Source: Eleginops maclovinus (Eukaryota > Chordata > Actinopteri > Perciformes > Eleginopidae). From it: a DNA stretch of 64,000 nucleotides. The notes beneath the pieces were generated by a model. That model did no database searches, was not told the origin of the DNA, and worked only from the letters and a program-made list of their open reading frames with translations. The stretch is taken from positions 36,030,881 through 36,094,880 of the forward strand of contig NC_086352.1 in NCBI RefSeq assembly GCF_036324505.1, written 5' to 3'. A program made the translations under genes and the position numbers. Positions within the stretch are counted from its first letter, which is position 1. Each line of letters begins with the position of its first letter. Of this stretch, positions 48,968 to 61,134 are shown piece after piece.

Positions 48968-51417
48968 GGCTAAGACTCAGGTCCTCTATCAGAGTCTTTC
49001 CAGCCACGACCAAACAGTTTTAGACAATAAAACTGACTTTTAAAAAAGTAAAACCTGTGCAGCAGGTTCAGAGTGGAGCCATTTCCTGCTGGTCTTCCTA
49101 CCTACAGATATGCTTAGAAAAATGGAGAGTGAAGGACATTTTGTGACTGACAGGAACCGACCCTCTCTTTCTGCTCGTGTTTCCTCTGATCCTGTCTGTT
49201 GTTCATAGACTGCTCGCGCCCAGAGAAGAGCACAGCATTGGTAATTTCTTTATGAACAATGCTGTGGATAATTCCCTGGACACTGACGGTACAGCAGAGC
49301 CCCAGACATGCTGAATAAAAACACACATGCAAAGGGCCTATCACTCCACTCAATAAAAATCCACTTCCTGGCGCCGGCTGCAGGTCGGGCCATATTGTGT
49401 CTGGGCTTTAGTCAAGGTCTATTTGCAGCGACGCAACCTGTAACCTCCCTCCTCTATTTTCATTGTTGTAAAAGGGACTGGGGCCCTCTCTAATCCTGAA
49501 GGAGCGAGGGGCCACTCTCAAGTGTATCGATCCCTCACTTGGTCAGGTCACACAGCAGCCATTAAAAGATACTAATCCAGCGTGAGCCTCGCTCCACTGG
49601 ACCGCAAAGCCCTGCTGCAGGCCGTCTGGATATCAACATGCTTCAGACTTTACCCACATACGTACATCACCATCAACATGAAGATACTAGTCCGTGGATA
49701 GACACAGAATATTATTAAAAGGAGTCAAAATAAGATGTAAAGGGTTGAATAGAGCATTTGTTAGAATGCCAACGCACCATAGTATACATGAGTGATAATG
49801 CAAAGCTTATAAAATAAGGTCACATGGTTGATTAATTCATGTAATAAGGCAGTAATGTGTTGGAAGAATAAAACACAAGACCCTGATTTTGCTAAATAAA
49901 TGTTGGAAAAGAGGACAGGTTGCTTCCCGGTGATATCTTTCATCAAAAGCAGTTTGTACTGTAGAAGGAATCTTTGTTTGTTATATCAAGAGTTGAAGGC
50001 CATGCTAGTTTGAAGAGATCGTTGTACCATGAATGTTCTCGTTTCTCTAGCATAGGGTCATGTAACATGTGATTATATAAGATCCAAAAGAAACAGCACT
50101 GCGTAAGCTGAAAAGTGTTGAAACACTGTGAGACTATTATTCTTTAGACACTATACTCTTGGCGGGCTTGATGCAAGTATTCTGTCTCTTATACGGTTGT
50201 ACAACAATATAACAATTTGTGTGTCTGTTTTTCTATTGGTTTATATTTTAATGTCTTGAGTGTCTCAGGGTTCGGATCCACGAAGGTACTTTCCCTGACG
50301 AATTCTCTGGACTGAAAGCATGGACCTGCTGGGTCTTTACTGATCCCAATTTGGGAAATGTTTGCATTGAAGCAGCATAAAAAGACAAGGCATTGTACAT
50401 TAGAGAAATTGTAAGACTAGAAATAAACTTTGCAGCTGATATTGTAGTTTTAAACTCAAACAACACAAATATTCATGATGTTTTATTATTATGATCTGCA
50501 CAGAGCCCTCATGTTAAACAATGATCATGTTGCAAACCATTTCCTCCATTTCCAAGAGTAGTAGATGGATTCACTTGCTCACATACACAACAAATCCTCA
50601 AACGCCTCGATTAAATAGGTTTACACGACATGATACAAAAGAGAGATTTCAAACGCTTCAATGCTGCTTAGTGAATTCAGGAGTGATGGCATGTCAGCTG
50701 ATACAGAGTGACACAGGCTGAAGTAGAACAAAGCTTCTTAACACACAACAGTTCTTTTTCGCCCTGCTCGGCACACAGTACAAAGTAAATTTGCAGCAAA
50801 AAAAACCAAATCAACCAATGGTGTTTTTGACCAGTCAGAGTTGTATGATTTTACTTAGGAACTTTTTGGTTCAGGGTGTTTGCTGCCATCCGGGACACGG
50901 TACCTGTGGGGAAGTAAAGGAAACATCAGCGATGGCAGTTTAGAGGGACCTGGCATAAGCCATGGTTTTATTTAACCAAAAACTATTTTAAAAAGTTGCA
51001 ATGAAGTTATGAGCCAATAAAAGAACTTAACGAAACTTGATACATGCTATGCTAGCTTAATAAAAAAATGCTAATGTGTGGCAAATAACGTTGAGTGGGC
51101 TCATTTAGATAGTTATTAGCAACCGTTGTTTTTAGGAGCTTTAGACATCCACCAGTGGGGTATTTACTGACTTTTGTCCGATAAAACCTTTAAATCTCTT
51201 CAGATTGCGTTACCTCAGATCTTATTTCAGGCCTCTAACCAAAAACAGATTGACCTTGGGACGAGGGAACAGGAGGGGCTAAAATGCTAACTCATTTCCA
51301 GGTTTGAGGACTCATTTATGCTCTTTTATTCTATCAATAGAAATATTGAAGTTTTCAACAAAACCATAAAGCACCAATAAACTAATGCTCTCTAAAGAAA
51401 ATAACAGAATCTCTTAA
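47000..51417. other. intergenic region between MARCH and nadsyn1
   Basis: No gene recognised over 4.4 kb. Notable pieces are a LINE-tail remnant at about 50330-50400 (ctgatcccaatttgggaaat), an A run at 48896-48911, and a (TA)n run at 48934-48964. It should include the upstream control region of MARCH and the 3' UTR of nadsyn1. Confidence 0.5.
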
Positions 51418-53711
51418 CTAAAAGGTTTGAGAAGGTTCCACTTCAGAGGCTGCATCCTTTCCTCCAGCTGGGGTGACCAGCAGCGGAACCCTCACCGGGA
51501 TCTGAATAAAAATAAATAAAAGTGAGGTAAAGATAAGGATTAGATTAAGATACATTGTATAATTCCCCCAGAATTTTTTTCACTCTAGGGTTGGTTTACA
51601 ATCACACACATAGGACTGAAATACACTCACACATGCACAAACAGGACCTATAGACATGCACTTTTGCAGAGGTGGCAGAGCGAAACAGCTGCCAGTGTTC
51701 CGGAGCCAAGGAGCAGTTGGGGGTAGGGTGTGTTGCTTATGGACACACTGGCAGTGGCCAGGAGGTGAACTGCCACCTCCCCAGCTTCCAGTCTTTTGGT
51801 CCGTTGGTACTTGAACCAGCGACTCTTGGGTTCCAAGGCCAAGTTCCTACAGACTGAACACTGCTGCCCCCCAGACCAAGTAAAGCTGAAACACAACATA
51901 CTTTGCATGTCTTGCAAAAACAAAACTTCATGCGAAACTAAATAAACTCTTCTGCATCACAGCTTCAAACAGAAACACCCGGTGTTGACCCTGAAGAGTG
52001 GCGTTCCACAGGGTTGTGTGCTCAGCCCACTCCTTTACTCCCTCTTCACACATGACTTCATTCTTGTGGATGCCTCCCGCGCCATCATTACGTTCGCAGA
52101 CAACCCCACAGTGGTCAGTCTTATCAGTCACAACGATGACTCAGCCTACAGCGAGGAGGCTCAGCTTCTTACAACATGGGGCGCTGACAACAACCTTGCC
52201 CTTAACACTACCAAGACCAAAAAAACATTTGTTTACCGTCTGGGTTCCTACTCTCAAGCTTCTGACAGTTTGTGGAGGTGTCCCATTCCACATATTTTCA
52301 TTATGTCTTACGATTGTGCTTGTATTTTAAAATGCTCAGACTTTGAATGAATGAGCTTCACCACACGTTCCACAGCCTTAGAGCTGTTTAAATATTTTAA
52401 CCTTTAAGCACTTGGCGCAGCCGCACAAACCGACAGTGCACTCTCAAAACAGCAGCTGGGTGACATGCTTTCTGTTGAGGCATATACTTATTCCTCGTTG
52501 CAAATGATTGGAAGAGATGCTACCACTCAGATTAGGCGCTTTGTGGAGACAGACATTTATTAATACCTGTTCGTCGATGCACCTGAACTGCCAGGTCCAG
52601 TGTGTATTGTAGAGGAATGGTCGGAGGTCAAAGCGGTTGTCGTCGGGGCTGTAACTCTCTGCATGGTAAGATGGCGTCACTGTGGTCATCTTGTGGCGGT
52701 TCATCGAGTACATCCGGAAGAAGTGCTTCACCTTCTTGGCCACCTGAAGAAGGCAACAGCACATTGATGTTGATGAGGCACAAATATCTGCCTAATGCAC
52801 AATACGTATTATTATTAGTGTATAGCTGCAGAAATGTCTTCACCTTTAAAGCTCCGACACCATCAGGCTTACGTTAATCAAGCAGCTAAAGCCCTGAGCT
52901 CTCAACTGTATTATTAGGGCTGATCATCTCTAATCAGTATTATTGGAAGTAATCAAACTTTATTATTAACCATATTATGAGGAGTTACCATCCTGTATTG
53001 GTCTGATAACTCTGTGTATCTGTTATTCATAAGTATTTATATAAATATGTAAGAGTTTACTACTAATATTTTTACAAATGTGAATTTTTCCAAGAAAGTT
53101 ATCCTTGTTAAGCTGTCCTTTTTTTGAACGCTTTTAGTTTTATTTCTTGAATCAATAAATTGTATTGTATTTTCTGCTCTTATTGTAGCACTCACTATAT
53201 TTGAATGTATTGTGGTTGCTACAAGTATTCCAGTTTACGTCTGCTGTGCTTTAATATGTCTGAATTAATACAAAATAAATAAAAAGGCACACCACAGAAA
53301 AATGTCCCCCACTGTGACGTATAGACTGACCTCTGTGGGGGAGAGCGCATCCTTCCACGTGTGGATGAGTTTACAGAACATACTGAAGGGGCCGCACTTA
53401 GAGATCTTCCTCAGCCGTCCAATCACAGACAACTCTGAGTAGGTCATCCCCATGTCTGCCTGGGGGGGGGATTGGAGAGAGATGGATGACAAATAAATAC
53501 GTTGCTGCTTATGATGAACATCAACAACTGGTGTTACAGATTTAAGTTTAACAAATAAATACAGGCCTGACTTAAATCTTTCCAATATACTTATTTGTAT
53601 TTTAGAGAATATCAAAGAAAAAAACCCCTTGCTGTTCTAACCTCATCTGTCTGCGACACCTGTCCGTCTGTCAGAGGCTCCAGCTCAGCGGTGGGCGGAG
53701 CGGTCAGGATG
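51418..53711 (-). CDS. nadsyn1: glutamine-dependent NAD+ synthetase, 3' exons only
   Basis: The final step of NAD+ synthesis: amidation of deamido-NAD with ammonia from glutamine, in the cytosol. Only the C-terminal end of the synthetase domain is here, on the - strand, in four exons: 53711-53642 ([20 protein letters not shown]), 53459-53331 ([20 protein letters not shown], then [17 protein letters not shown]), 52743-52567 ([20 protein letters not shown], then [16 protein letters not shown] and WQFRCIDEQ) and 51501-51418 (a short diverged tail ending at TAG). Borders are AG/GT and phases agree. The upstream exons, including the nitrilase domain and P-loop, would be at higher coordinates. I see none up to 64000, where the sequence is all mobile DNA, so they may lie beyond the window. 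Confidence 0.92.
51640..51880 (-). mobile_element. tRNA-derived SINE in the last nadsyn1 intron
   Basis: On the - strand the head reads gcagcagtgttcagtctgta (box A region) and ctggttcaagtacc (box B), followed by a body with gaggtggcagttcacctcct. It is related to the SINE at 54700-55013. Confidence 0.65.
51970..52245 (+). mobile_element. Rex1-like LINE fragment
   Basis: Encodes [20 protein letters not shown] and the active-site region [12 protein letters not shown], where the second Asp of FADD has become Asn, then [12 protein letters not shown]. It is a short internal piece of reverse transcriptase in the last nadsyn1 intron, with neither end present. Confidence 0.85.
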
Positions 53712-54544
53712 CTGCAGAGGAAACAACGGCATTTCAAATAAACTTTGTGTAAAAGTGTGCTGCAGTGCTGTGATTTAAAATAAAAAAATAACAAACAAAT
53801 GATTTGTAATTATGTTTATAAAAAGGGGCTGTGGCTCAGGGGTAAGTGGTTCGATCCCCAGTCACGACAGTCAACATGTGTCCTTACTTAGAACAGGATT
53901 AGTTTCTAATAGTTTTGTAGTTCTTCTCCTGATAGATGTTTATCTTGACTTATACGTTTTGAATATTAGTCAAATTAAAAGTACAACAGTTAACAGATGG
54001 GAAGCTTTTTGAATCCAAGTTTAATAGTATATGTCTAGAATAGCCTGTATTCATTCTTTTTAATGTGTAGTTACTTTAAGAGCGCCCCCTGCTGCCTGTG
54101 TTCAAGCAGTGCTATAGAACTGTGGAGTGGAAGCTCGCTGTGGAACCACAGTTTCAAACCACGGCCAGTCAGCTTTTACTTACCAGCAACAAACACCTTG
54201 TGGATTCAACTTCTTCTGACACGTGGAATATAAGTTATTTGCGTTTACTCAACTCTACAACAGACCTAAGAGGATTTTGTAAAACCTCATCAGACACATT
54301 TAGAACTGTTTTCTTTTCTGCATTTACAATCCCTAACCCTAAACTGCCCCTGTAAGCATGTCTAAAGTATTAAAGTGTGAGTAAGTTGGTTTGGATAAAA
54401 GTCAACTGAATAACATGACTTGTTCCGGAGAGCTATTAGAGGCTCTGATGCCAAGAACATGTGGGTGGGGCTAAGGGCAATGACTCACTACAAAGGGGCA
54501 GTAGGTGGTGCTGGGGGAGTCTCTGTGTGTGCGTCTCCCTCAGA
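53712..54544. other. intronic or intergenic sequence with a SINE head fragment
   Basis: At 53824-53870, ggggctgtggctcaggggta (box A) is closely followed by ggttcgatcccc (box B). This is a tRNA-like SINE head with the middle deleted. The rest (54060-54540) shows nothing recognisable. Confidence 0.5.
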
Positions 54545-54699
54545 TGAGCTGAACTCTTTAAATGCAATCAATGTTTTGGGAGCATCCAGTCTGTGGTGAC
54601 ACCTAATGCCCAGGATCTGTCCCTTGTTTTAAATAGGGCAGATGTGTGCAAATCCTTCAAAAGGGTTAATCCACACAAGGCTCCTGGACCTGATGAAGA

Positions 54700-55013
54700 A
54701 GATGAATCAGAGGATATAAGTCTTTATTTGTCATATACATCATGCACACAGCAGAGCACACACAGTGAAATTGGTCCTCTGCATTTAACCCATCCTAGTA
54801 CTAGGAGCAGTGGGCAGCTACCGTGCAGCGCCCGGGGAGCAATGGAGAGGGGGGATTGGAGATGTCCAGTGCCTTGCTCAAGGGACCACAGCAGGGCCTA
54901 GGAGGTGAACTGGGACCTCTCCAAGTAGCATATTTCAAGTCTGTTTGGTAACTTGAACCGGCGACCCTACGATTCCCAGTCCAAGCCCCTACTGACTGAG
55001 CCACTGCTGGACT
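54700..55013 (-). mobile_element. tRNA-derived SINE inserted in the LINE
   Basis: The - strand head has agtggctcagtcagtagggg (box A) and cggttcaagttacc (box B). The tail lies near 54714. The flanks ctggacctgatg and ctggactgatgg look like a target duplication, and removing the insert restores the LINE reading GPDGIPG. Confidence 0.8.
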
Positions 55014-55257
55014 GATGGCATCCCTGGCTCTGTTCTCAGGGTGTATGTCAAAAACCACCAGCCTCAATGACTACTGCCCAGTGGCACTCAGCCACTTGGA
55101 GTAGTTAGTCCCAACATTCATCATCTCTTCCCTCCCTGACTCTCTGGACCCACTGCAGTTTGCCTACAGAGCAAACAGGTCCACAGACGACGCCATAGCC
55201 CTCACCCTCCACACTGCCCTTTCACACCTGGACCAGAGGAACACATACGCCAAGGTA

Positions 55258-55557
55258 ATATGTATTTGATCCCCTGCCGATTTTGTAAGTTTGCCGACTA
55301 ACAAAGAAATTAAAAAGGTCTATACTTTTAACGGTAGGTTTATTTTACCAGTGAAAGACAGAATGTCAAAAAGAAAATCCATAGATTTACATAAAAAAAA
55401 GGAAATACATTGATTGGCATTTAATTGTGGGAAATAAGTATTTGATCCCCTTGCAACCAACAAGATTTCTGGCTCCCATGGACGGTCTAACAAGGCTTTC
55501 TCCACCAAGTATTAAGGCGTTTTTTGCAAGGGGATCAAATACTTATTTCCTTCACTG
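55258..55557. mobile_element. MITE derived from Tc1 family 2, inserted in the LINE
   Basis: About 300 bp. The left part tgtatttgatcccctgcc and right end ggggatcaaatacttatttc followed by cttcactg match the terminal repeats of the family-2 Tc1 elements at 19405 and 21311. The internal transposase is deleted. The left terminal bases are decayed. Confidence 0.8.
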
Positions 55558-56034
55558 TATATGAGAATGCTGTTCATCGGCTAAAGTTCAGCTTTCAACA
55601 CCGTTGTGCCCTCCAAGCTCCTCATCAAGCTCAGGGATCTCAGGCTCAACAGCGCCCTCTGTGACTGGATCCTGAACTTCTTGCCGGGCAGTGTGGGTGG
55701 GAAACTTCACATCCTCCACCCTGATCCTCAACACCGGCGCCCCTCAAGGCTGCTTGCTCAGCCCTCTCCTTTACTCCCTGTTCACACTCTGTGTGGCCAC
55801 ACACAGCTCCAACACCATCGTGAAATTTGCTGATGACTCGACCATCATCAGCCTGATCAGCGACGGCGACCAGAAAATGTACAAAGAGGAGGTCGAAACC
55901 CTGACATCTTGGTGCCAGGATAACAACCTCCATCTCAACGTCAGTGAAACCAAGGAGCTGATTGTGGATTGAAGCAGCAGAGAGAGGGACACAGGCTGCT
56001 GAGGTTCAACAGGATCTCCAGGATACTCTGCAAC

Positions 56035-56661
56035 TTCTACAGGTGCATCATAGAGAGCATCCTGACCCTCTACAGGTGCACAATAGAGAGCATCCTAACC
56101 TTCTACAGGTGCACCACAGAGAGGATCCTGACTTTCTACAGGTGCACCATAGGGAGGATCCTGATCCTCTGCAGATGCACAATAGAGAGCATCCTGACCC
56201 TCTACAGGTGCACCATAGAGAGCATCCTGACCCTCTACAGGTTCATGATAGAGAGCACCCTGACCTTCTACAGGTGCACCATAGAGAGCATCCTGACTTT
56301 CTACAGGTGCACCATAGAGAGCATCCTGACTTTCTACAGGTGCACCACAGGGAGGATCCTGACCCTCTACAGGTGCATCATAGAGAGCATCCTGACCCTC
56401 TACAGGTGCACCACAGAGAGGATCCTGACTTTCTACAGGTGCACCACAGGGAGGATCCTGACCCTCTACAGGTGCACCATAGAGAGCATCCTGACCCTCT
56501 ACAGGTGCACCACAGAGAGGATCCTGACTTTCTACAGGTGCACCACAGGGAGGATCCTGACCCTCTACAAGTGCACCATAGAGAGCCTCCTGACCCTCTA
56601 CAGGTGCACCATAGAGAGCATCCTGACCCTCTACAAGTGCACCATAGAGAGCATCCTGAAC
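56035..56661 (+). repeat. 33-bp in-frame minisatellite inside LINE reverse transcriptase (19 copies)
   Basis: Nineteen 33-bp units encode variants of [11 protein letters not shown]. Units 12-14 and 15-17 repeat the order TTERILT, TTGRILT, then an IES-type unit, so a 99-bp higher-order repeat has arisen. The array has no stop in two forward frames. Confidence 0.95.
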
Positions 56662-56720
56662 GGCTGCATCACGGCCTGGTACAGCAGTTTTAGTGTTCTC
56701 ATGCAGTGTGTCGTAACTCT

Positions 56721-57414
56721 GATGTAAACACAGAGTTAAACCGCAGCCGATGAAGACAGTCGTAGTAACTTTCGAACATTTACTGTCACATTTCTTCACA
56801 GACATGGTGGTGAAAACTGTAAATAAACACAAACGTAATAACTATCTGTTCCTAAATAAACATTTACTGTACATAATGTAAATATAAACTCAAATAGCTT
56901 TCCTGCATTCTTAGAGTGCTTAATACAGTTGTAAATAAATCATTTTTTAAACAAAAAAAAAAAAAAATCCTTTCCACAATATTGTTCCTAATAAATGATA
57001 TTAAGCATGAGATAAGTAAAATAAATTAACTTACAGCATTGCCTATAGGATGTTCCTTGTGGATGGAAGCAGATTATGTTTCAGAAATAACACATTCTGA
57101 CAATGCGGTTTCCCCGCTAAACCAGAAGTGACGCCATAAAAAGCCATAAACCGGAAGTCGGAAAACTGGAGGTGTCGAAAATTATAACGTAAGTATAACA
57201 TGAACATTAGCAGTCCTAATGGTGACTTTATGAACTACAAAAACATTATAACATTAGAAACAGCCTTTAAGGCAGCACACTCCCCGTCTGACCTCTGTGA
57301 GGTCACTAAACTTAGAATTAGTCTTCTGGAGAAAAAGAACACCTTCTGCAATTGGTCTGAGGAATCTCTTAATCGTGCCTTGGTGTGTTGTCTTCACTTT
57401 ACTTTCTTACATTT
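56721..57414. other. nothing recognised
   Basis: AT-rich sequence between the LINE and the BEL/Pao remnant. It could contain a decayed LTR, but no repeat pair was seen. Confidence 0.4.
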
Positions 57415-60400
57415 CTATCCTTTCCAGGAAATGCGGATGTGATCCCGGCCATAGGCCAGCATTTGCGGGGGACCTGCTTGTCTCTGAGCAGAACTAGATA
57501 TCCGACTTGAAGGTTTCTGCGTTGCACTGTCCACTTCTGTCTTTGATGCAAAGAAGGTAGATATTCTCGGCTTCAGCGGGTCCAGAATTGGTTGAGTCTG
57601 AACTTGTCTCCATTGCTTTATGTGCAAGTCTTTGTCAGAGAAGTCTCCTGGCGGAGGAAGAACTCCTGACTTCTGTGTCAGGAGCATCGTTTGTGAAAGT
57701 ATGAAGGGGTTGTCTGGTAGTAGTGGTCGTGCATTCATGATGGCGGTGACATCTGCCATCAGTGTGCAAATCAAAGATTATTCTGGCGACGCCTATCAAA
57801 TGCTCCCAAGAGCCCATATGAGTGCTGTGTGGAGGATTGAATTCCAAACTGCATCCTTGCTCACTGAGATACTTCTGCACAGCTCTGTCCATCCCAAGCT
57901 CCTTACACGCACCAACAAAGTTGGTACCGCTATCAGATCGGAATTGTTTTGCTGGGCCTCTCAATGCGAAAAATGCCTGATAGCCTTTATGCAACTGGAT
58001 TTGTCCATAGACTCAATGATCTCAATATGCACAGCCCTAGAACTCATACAACTGAACATTATGGCCCACCGCTTCCTCTCAGCCTGTCCTCCTCTGGTTC
58101 GTCTAGTCATGAATGACCAGGGCCCAAAAACATCAAGCCCCACATACAGTATGTGAAAGGAGGGCAGGTTTTCAGTTCAGATGGCAGGTCTGCCATGCGT
58201 TGCTCTTCCAGCTTTCCGCGCAGCTTGCGGCAAATTACGCATTTGTGAATTACTGAATTGATTAGCGTCTTTTCTCCCAAGATCCAGAGTCCTGCTGCCC
58301 TGATTGCTCCTTCTGTGAGGTGACGGCCTTGATGTTTTACTTGCTCATGGTGATGTCGAGTGAGCAGTAAGGAGATGCGATTGTCGTTCGGCACTATGAT
58401 TCGGATTCTTCTCTGAAGTTGTGAGGTCTGAGTGCTTGAGTCGGCCTCCAACATAAATGAGATCATCGTCCAATGTCGGGTTGAGTTTCTGCAAGGGACT
58501 GTTTTTCGGTACTGTCTTGCTTCCTCGAAGAGCTGAAAGATCTTTTGCGAAGGCAGTCTTTTGGGTCGTTTTAACGATAACATTTCTTGCTTGATCCATT
58601 TCTTCTGATGTTCGACTTAATAATAACATCTGTGCCAACCTTTGCAATTGTTGTTTTGGTTCAAGTTTTTGGAAGATTTTGCAATGTGAACCAGAAATGC
58701 TACTCCTCTTAACAGAGAAACAAAGGTGGAGAAGCGTTGGAAGCGATCCGTGGTCAGGAGTGGATCTCCCAAGTAAGTAACACAAGTCTGTACTTGTGGT
58801 CAGATTTCCAAGTCTTTTTCAGGTTCAATGAGCTCAAATGTTTCACCTACTTGTTTTTTATCCTCGGCTGACTCACGCAGGAAGGGGGATACGGTGAACC
58901 AAGAGCTCTATGACAGGCGGGATACAGGTAAACATTCTAGACGCGTGATCTGCAGGGTTTTCATCTGTACGTACATAGTGCCATTGTTCGGGCTTCGAGG
59001 CCTGACGGATACGAAAAACCCTATTGTGGACATATTGTGGAATCGTTTGGTCTCGTTGTTAATGTAGCCAAGTACTACTTTGCTGTCCGTGTACAAGTTG
59101 GTAGCATCCAGCTTCAGGTCTAGCTCATCCTGATTGAGATCTGCCATCTCTACTGCCAAGACGGCAGCACACAGCTCTAGCCTTGGGATTGTAGGCTCTG
59201 ACTATGGTGCAGGCTTTGCTTTGCCCATAACAAATCCGACTTCCCTTTGCTCATTTTCCTGCAACACTTTCAGATACGCCACAGCACCGATGGCCATGAT
59301 AGAAGCATCCGAGAACACACACAATTCTGTGTTTACTGCCTTAGTGAGTGAGGTTGTCGTGTACGTACGGGGAACATGAAGTTGCTGTAGGTCTAGGAGC
59401 GAATCTCTCCAGGCTTCCCATCTGCTTCGTTTTTCTTCTGGGAGGGGTGTGTCCCATTCAGATAGTTCAGAACTAAGTTTTCTGCGAAGAACTCTTCCCT
59501 GGATCCTGACGGGAGCCAGCAGACCCAAGGGATCAAAAACACTGTTGACGGTGGAAAGGACTCCACGTCGGGTGAATGGTTTGATTGTACTCGATACTGA
59601 GTATGTGAATGTGTCAGTCTTGATTTCCCAGAGCAGACCTAAGCTCCGTTGCGTGGGAACAGTTACTCCACTCAGATCCAGGTCCTTGACTACTGGGGCA
59701 CAGTCTTCAGGTGCGAAGGAAACCATGACTGCCTGAGAGTTTGATGCAAACTTGTGTAAACGAAGGTTTGATTCAGCGAGTGAAGCTTGCGTTCCTTTGA
59801 GTAAGTCAATAGCCTCAACTTCAGATGGTAACTATACCTAGCCATCGTCCACATAGAAATGTCTTTCCATAAACTTGACAGTATCGTCCCCATGCTCCTG
59901 TGCACCTTTTCTGATGGCTCTTCGCAGCCCATACGTGGCCACAGAGGGGGAAGGTCCATGGATCTTCATCCCGTACTCAATAACTTCCTTATTGGTATTG
60001 TTGTCCTTGTGCCATAACAAACGGAGAAAGTTGCAATGGTCTTTCCGCACCAGGAAGCAATGAAACATCTGCTGGATGTCGGCAAGGATTGCAATCTTTT
60101 CTTTCCTGAAGCAAAACAAGACACCAAGTAGGGAATTGTTAAGGTCTTGGCCTGTGAGGAGAACGTCGTTGAGGGAGACACCAGAGTACTGGGCGCCAGA
60201 GTCAAAGACCACCCTGATATTGTTGGGCTTTTTTGGATGATAAACCCCGAAGGTTGGGAGAAACCAGCACTCCTCATCTTCTCTCGATGGCGGTGCTACT
60301 TCAGCATGTCCGTTGGCGAAGATCTTTTCCATGAACGCCACGTACTACTACTGTATCTCAGGTTTCCTTTTTAAGGTTCGTTGCAGGGATGTGAACCTGT

Positions 60401-61091
60401 TGACTGCCTGCAATAAGTTGTTCGGCAAAGGCTTGCGTGATTCTCTAAACGATAGTGGAGCGACCCAACTGTTGGTGTCGTCTCTGTAGACACTCCATTA
60501 TCTTTAAGAAGGTGACGTCTTCCACTGATGGAGCTGGTTTGTTGTCATGTTCAGTTTGATTGAACACGGGCTGTCCCGGCATTTTCTCAGTAACCTTGCT
60601 AGGTCTGTTGAAGCTTTGTTGTGTCTCTTTAACATGCACAAAGCTTGTGCATGGTTCAAACATTGAATGGCGACCACTGTCTAGCACGTTGGGTTTAAAC
60701 GCGCTGACTATAGGCTTACGCACATTATCCAGTCACACCTATCCTATCACTACCCAGCCGAGGTCCAGTCGTTGGGCAAAGGGGGCCTTGTGTGGTCCGT
60801 TGACCTGCTGCCTGACCTTGTATACCTGAAGGACGTCTCTTCCAAGGAGCAGAAGTATCTTGGCTTCTTGGTCCAGTTCTGGGATGTGATTGGCAATGTG
60901 ATGAAAATGAGGCTGGTGAAGAACGGCACTTGGTGTGGGAATTTCAGAGCGATTATTTGGGATCTCGTGACATTCAATGAGAGTTGGAAGGGAGATGAGG
61001 ACCTTTCCATCAAGAGACTTGATTTGAGATTCCGGGTTTCGACCATGTTGGAGTAGGCAGCATGTGTGAGGAGCTCTGACCTAACTTGCAT
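57415..61091 (-). mobile_element. BEL/Pao LTR retrotransposon pol region, decayed
   Basis: On the - strand, in order: a protease-linked segment (about 61091-60750), reverse transcriptase (60341-59838: VYHPKKPNNIRVVFDSGAQY, ADIQQMFHCFLVRKDHCNFL and the active site FYVDDG), RNase H-like segment (LCVFSDASIMAIGAVAYL, near 59300; TNLYTDSKVVLGYI, near 59090), an integrase zinc-binding part (HHHEQVKHQGRHLTEGAIRA, then CVICRKLRG, near 58350-58230), and an integrase core (GLDVFGPW; FRSDSGTNFVGACKELG; near 58130-57890). The domain order PR-RT-RH-IN and the motifs fit BEL/Pao. Many frameshifts separate the pieces. No LTRs were identified. Confidence 0.88.
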
Positions 61092-61134
61092 GTTATCAAA
61101 TTTAATATCTGGATCTCAGGACTGAAGTTATATA

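Larger units (their letters stand above)
54545..56720 (+). mobile_element. Rex1-like LINE, interrupted by a SINE and a MITE
   Basis: The reading starts near 54600 (CKSFKRVNPHKAPGPD), is broken by a SINE, resumes near 55018 with the next residues (GIPG), runs through [20 protein letters not shown], is broken again by a Tc1-derived element, and continues at 55558 to [20 protein letters not shown], the active site [13 protein letters not shown], and [16 protein letters not shown]. Then part of the sequence is missing and a 19-copy 33-bp repeat leads to CITAWYSSF. Stops and frameshifts are numerous. Confidence 0.88.

Noticed and set aside
52602..52877. + strand open frame over the nadsyn1 exon
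   Set aside because: It is antisense to a clearly conserved nadsyn1 exon.
56095..56832. Long - strand open frame of [15 protein letters not shown] repeats
   Set aside because: It is the antisense reading of the 33-bp LINE minisatellite.
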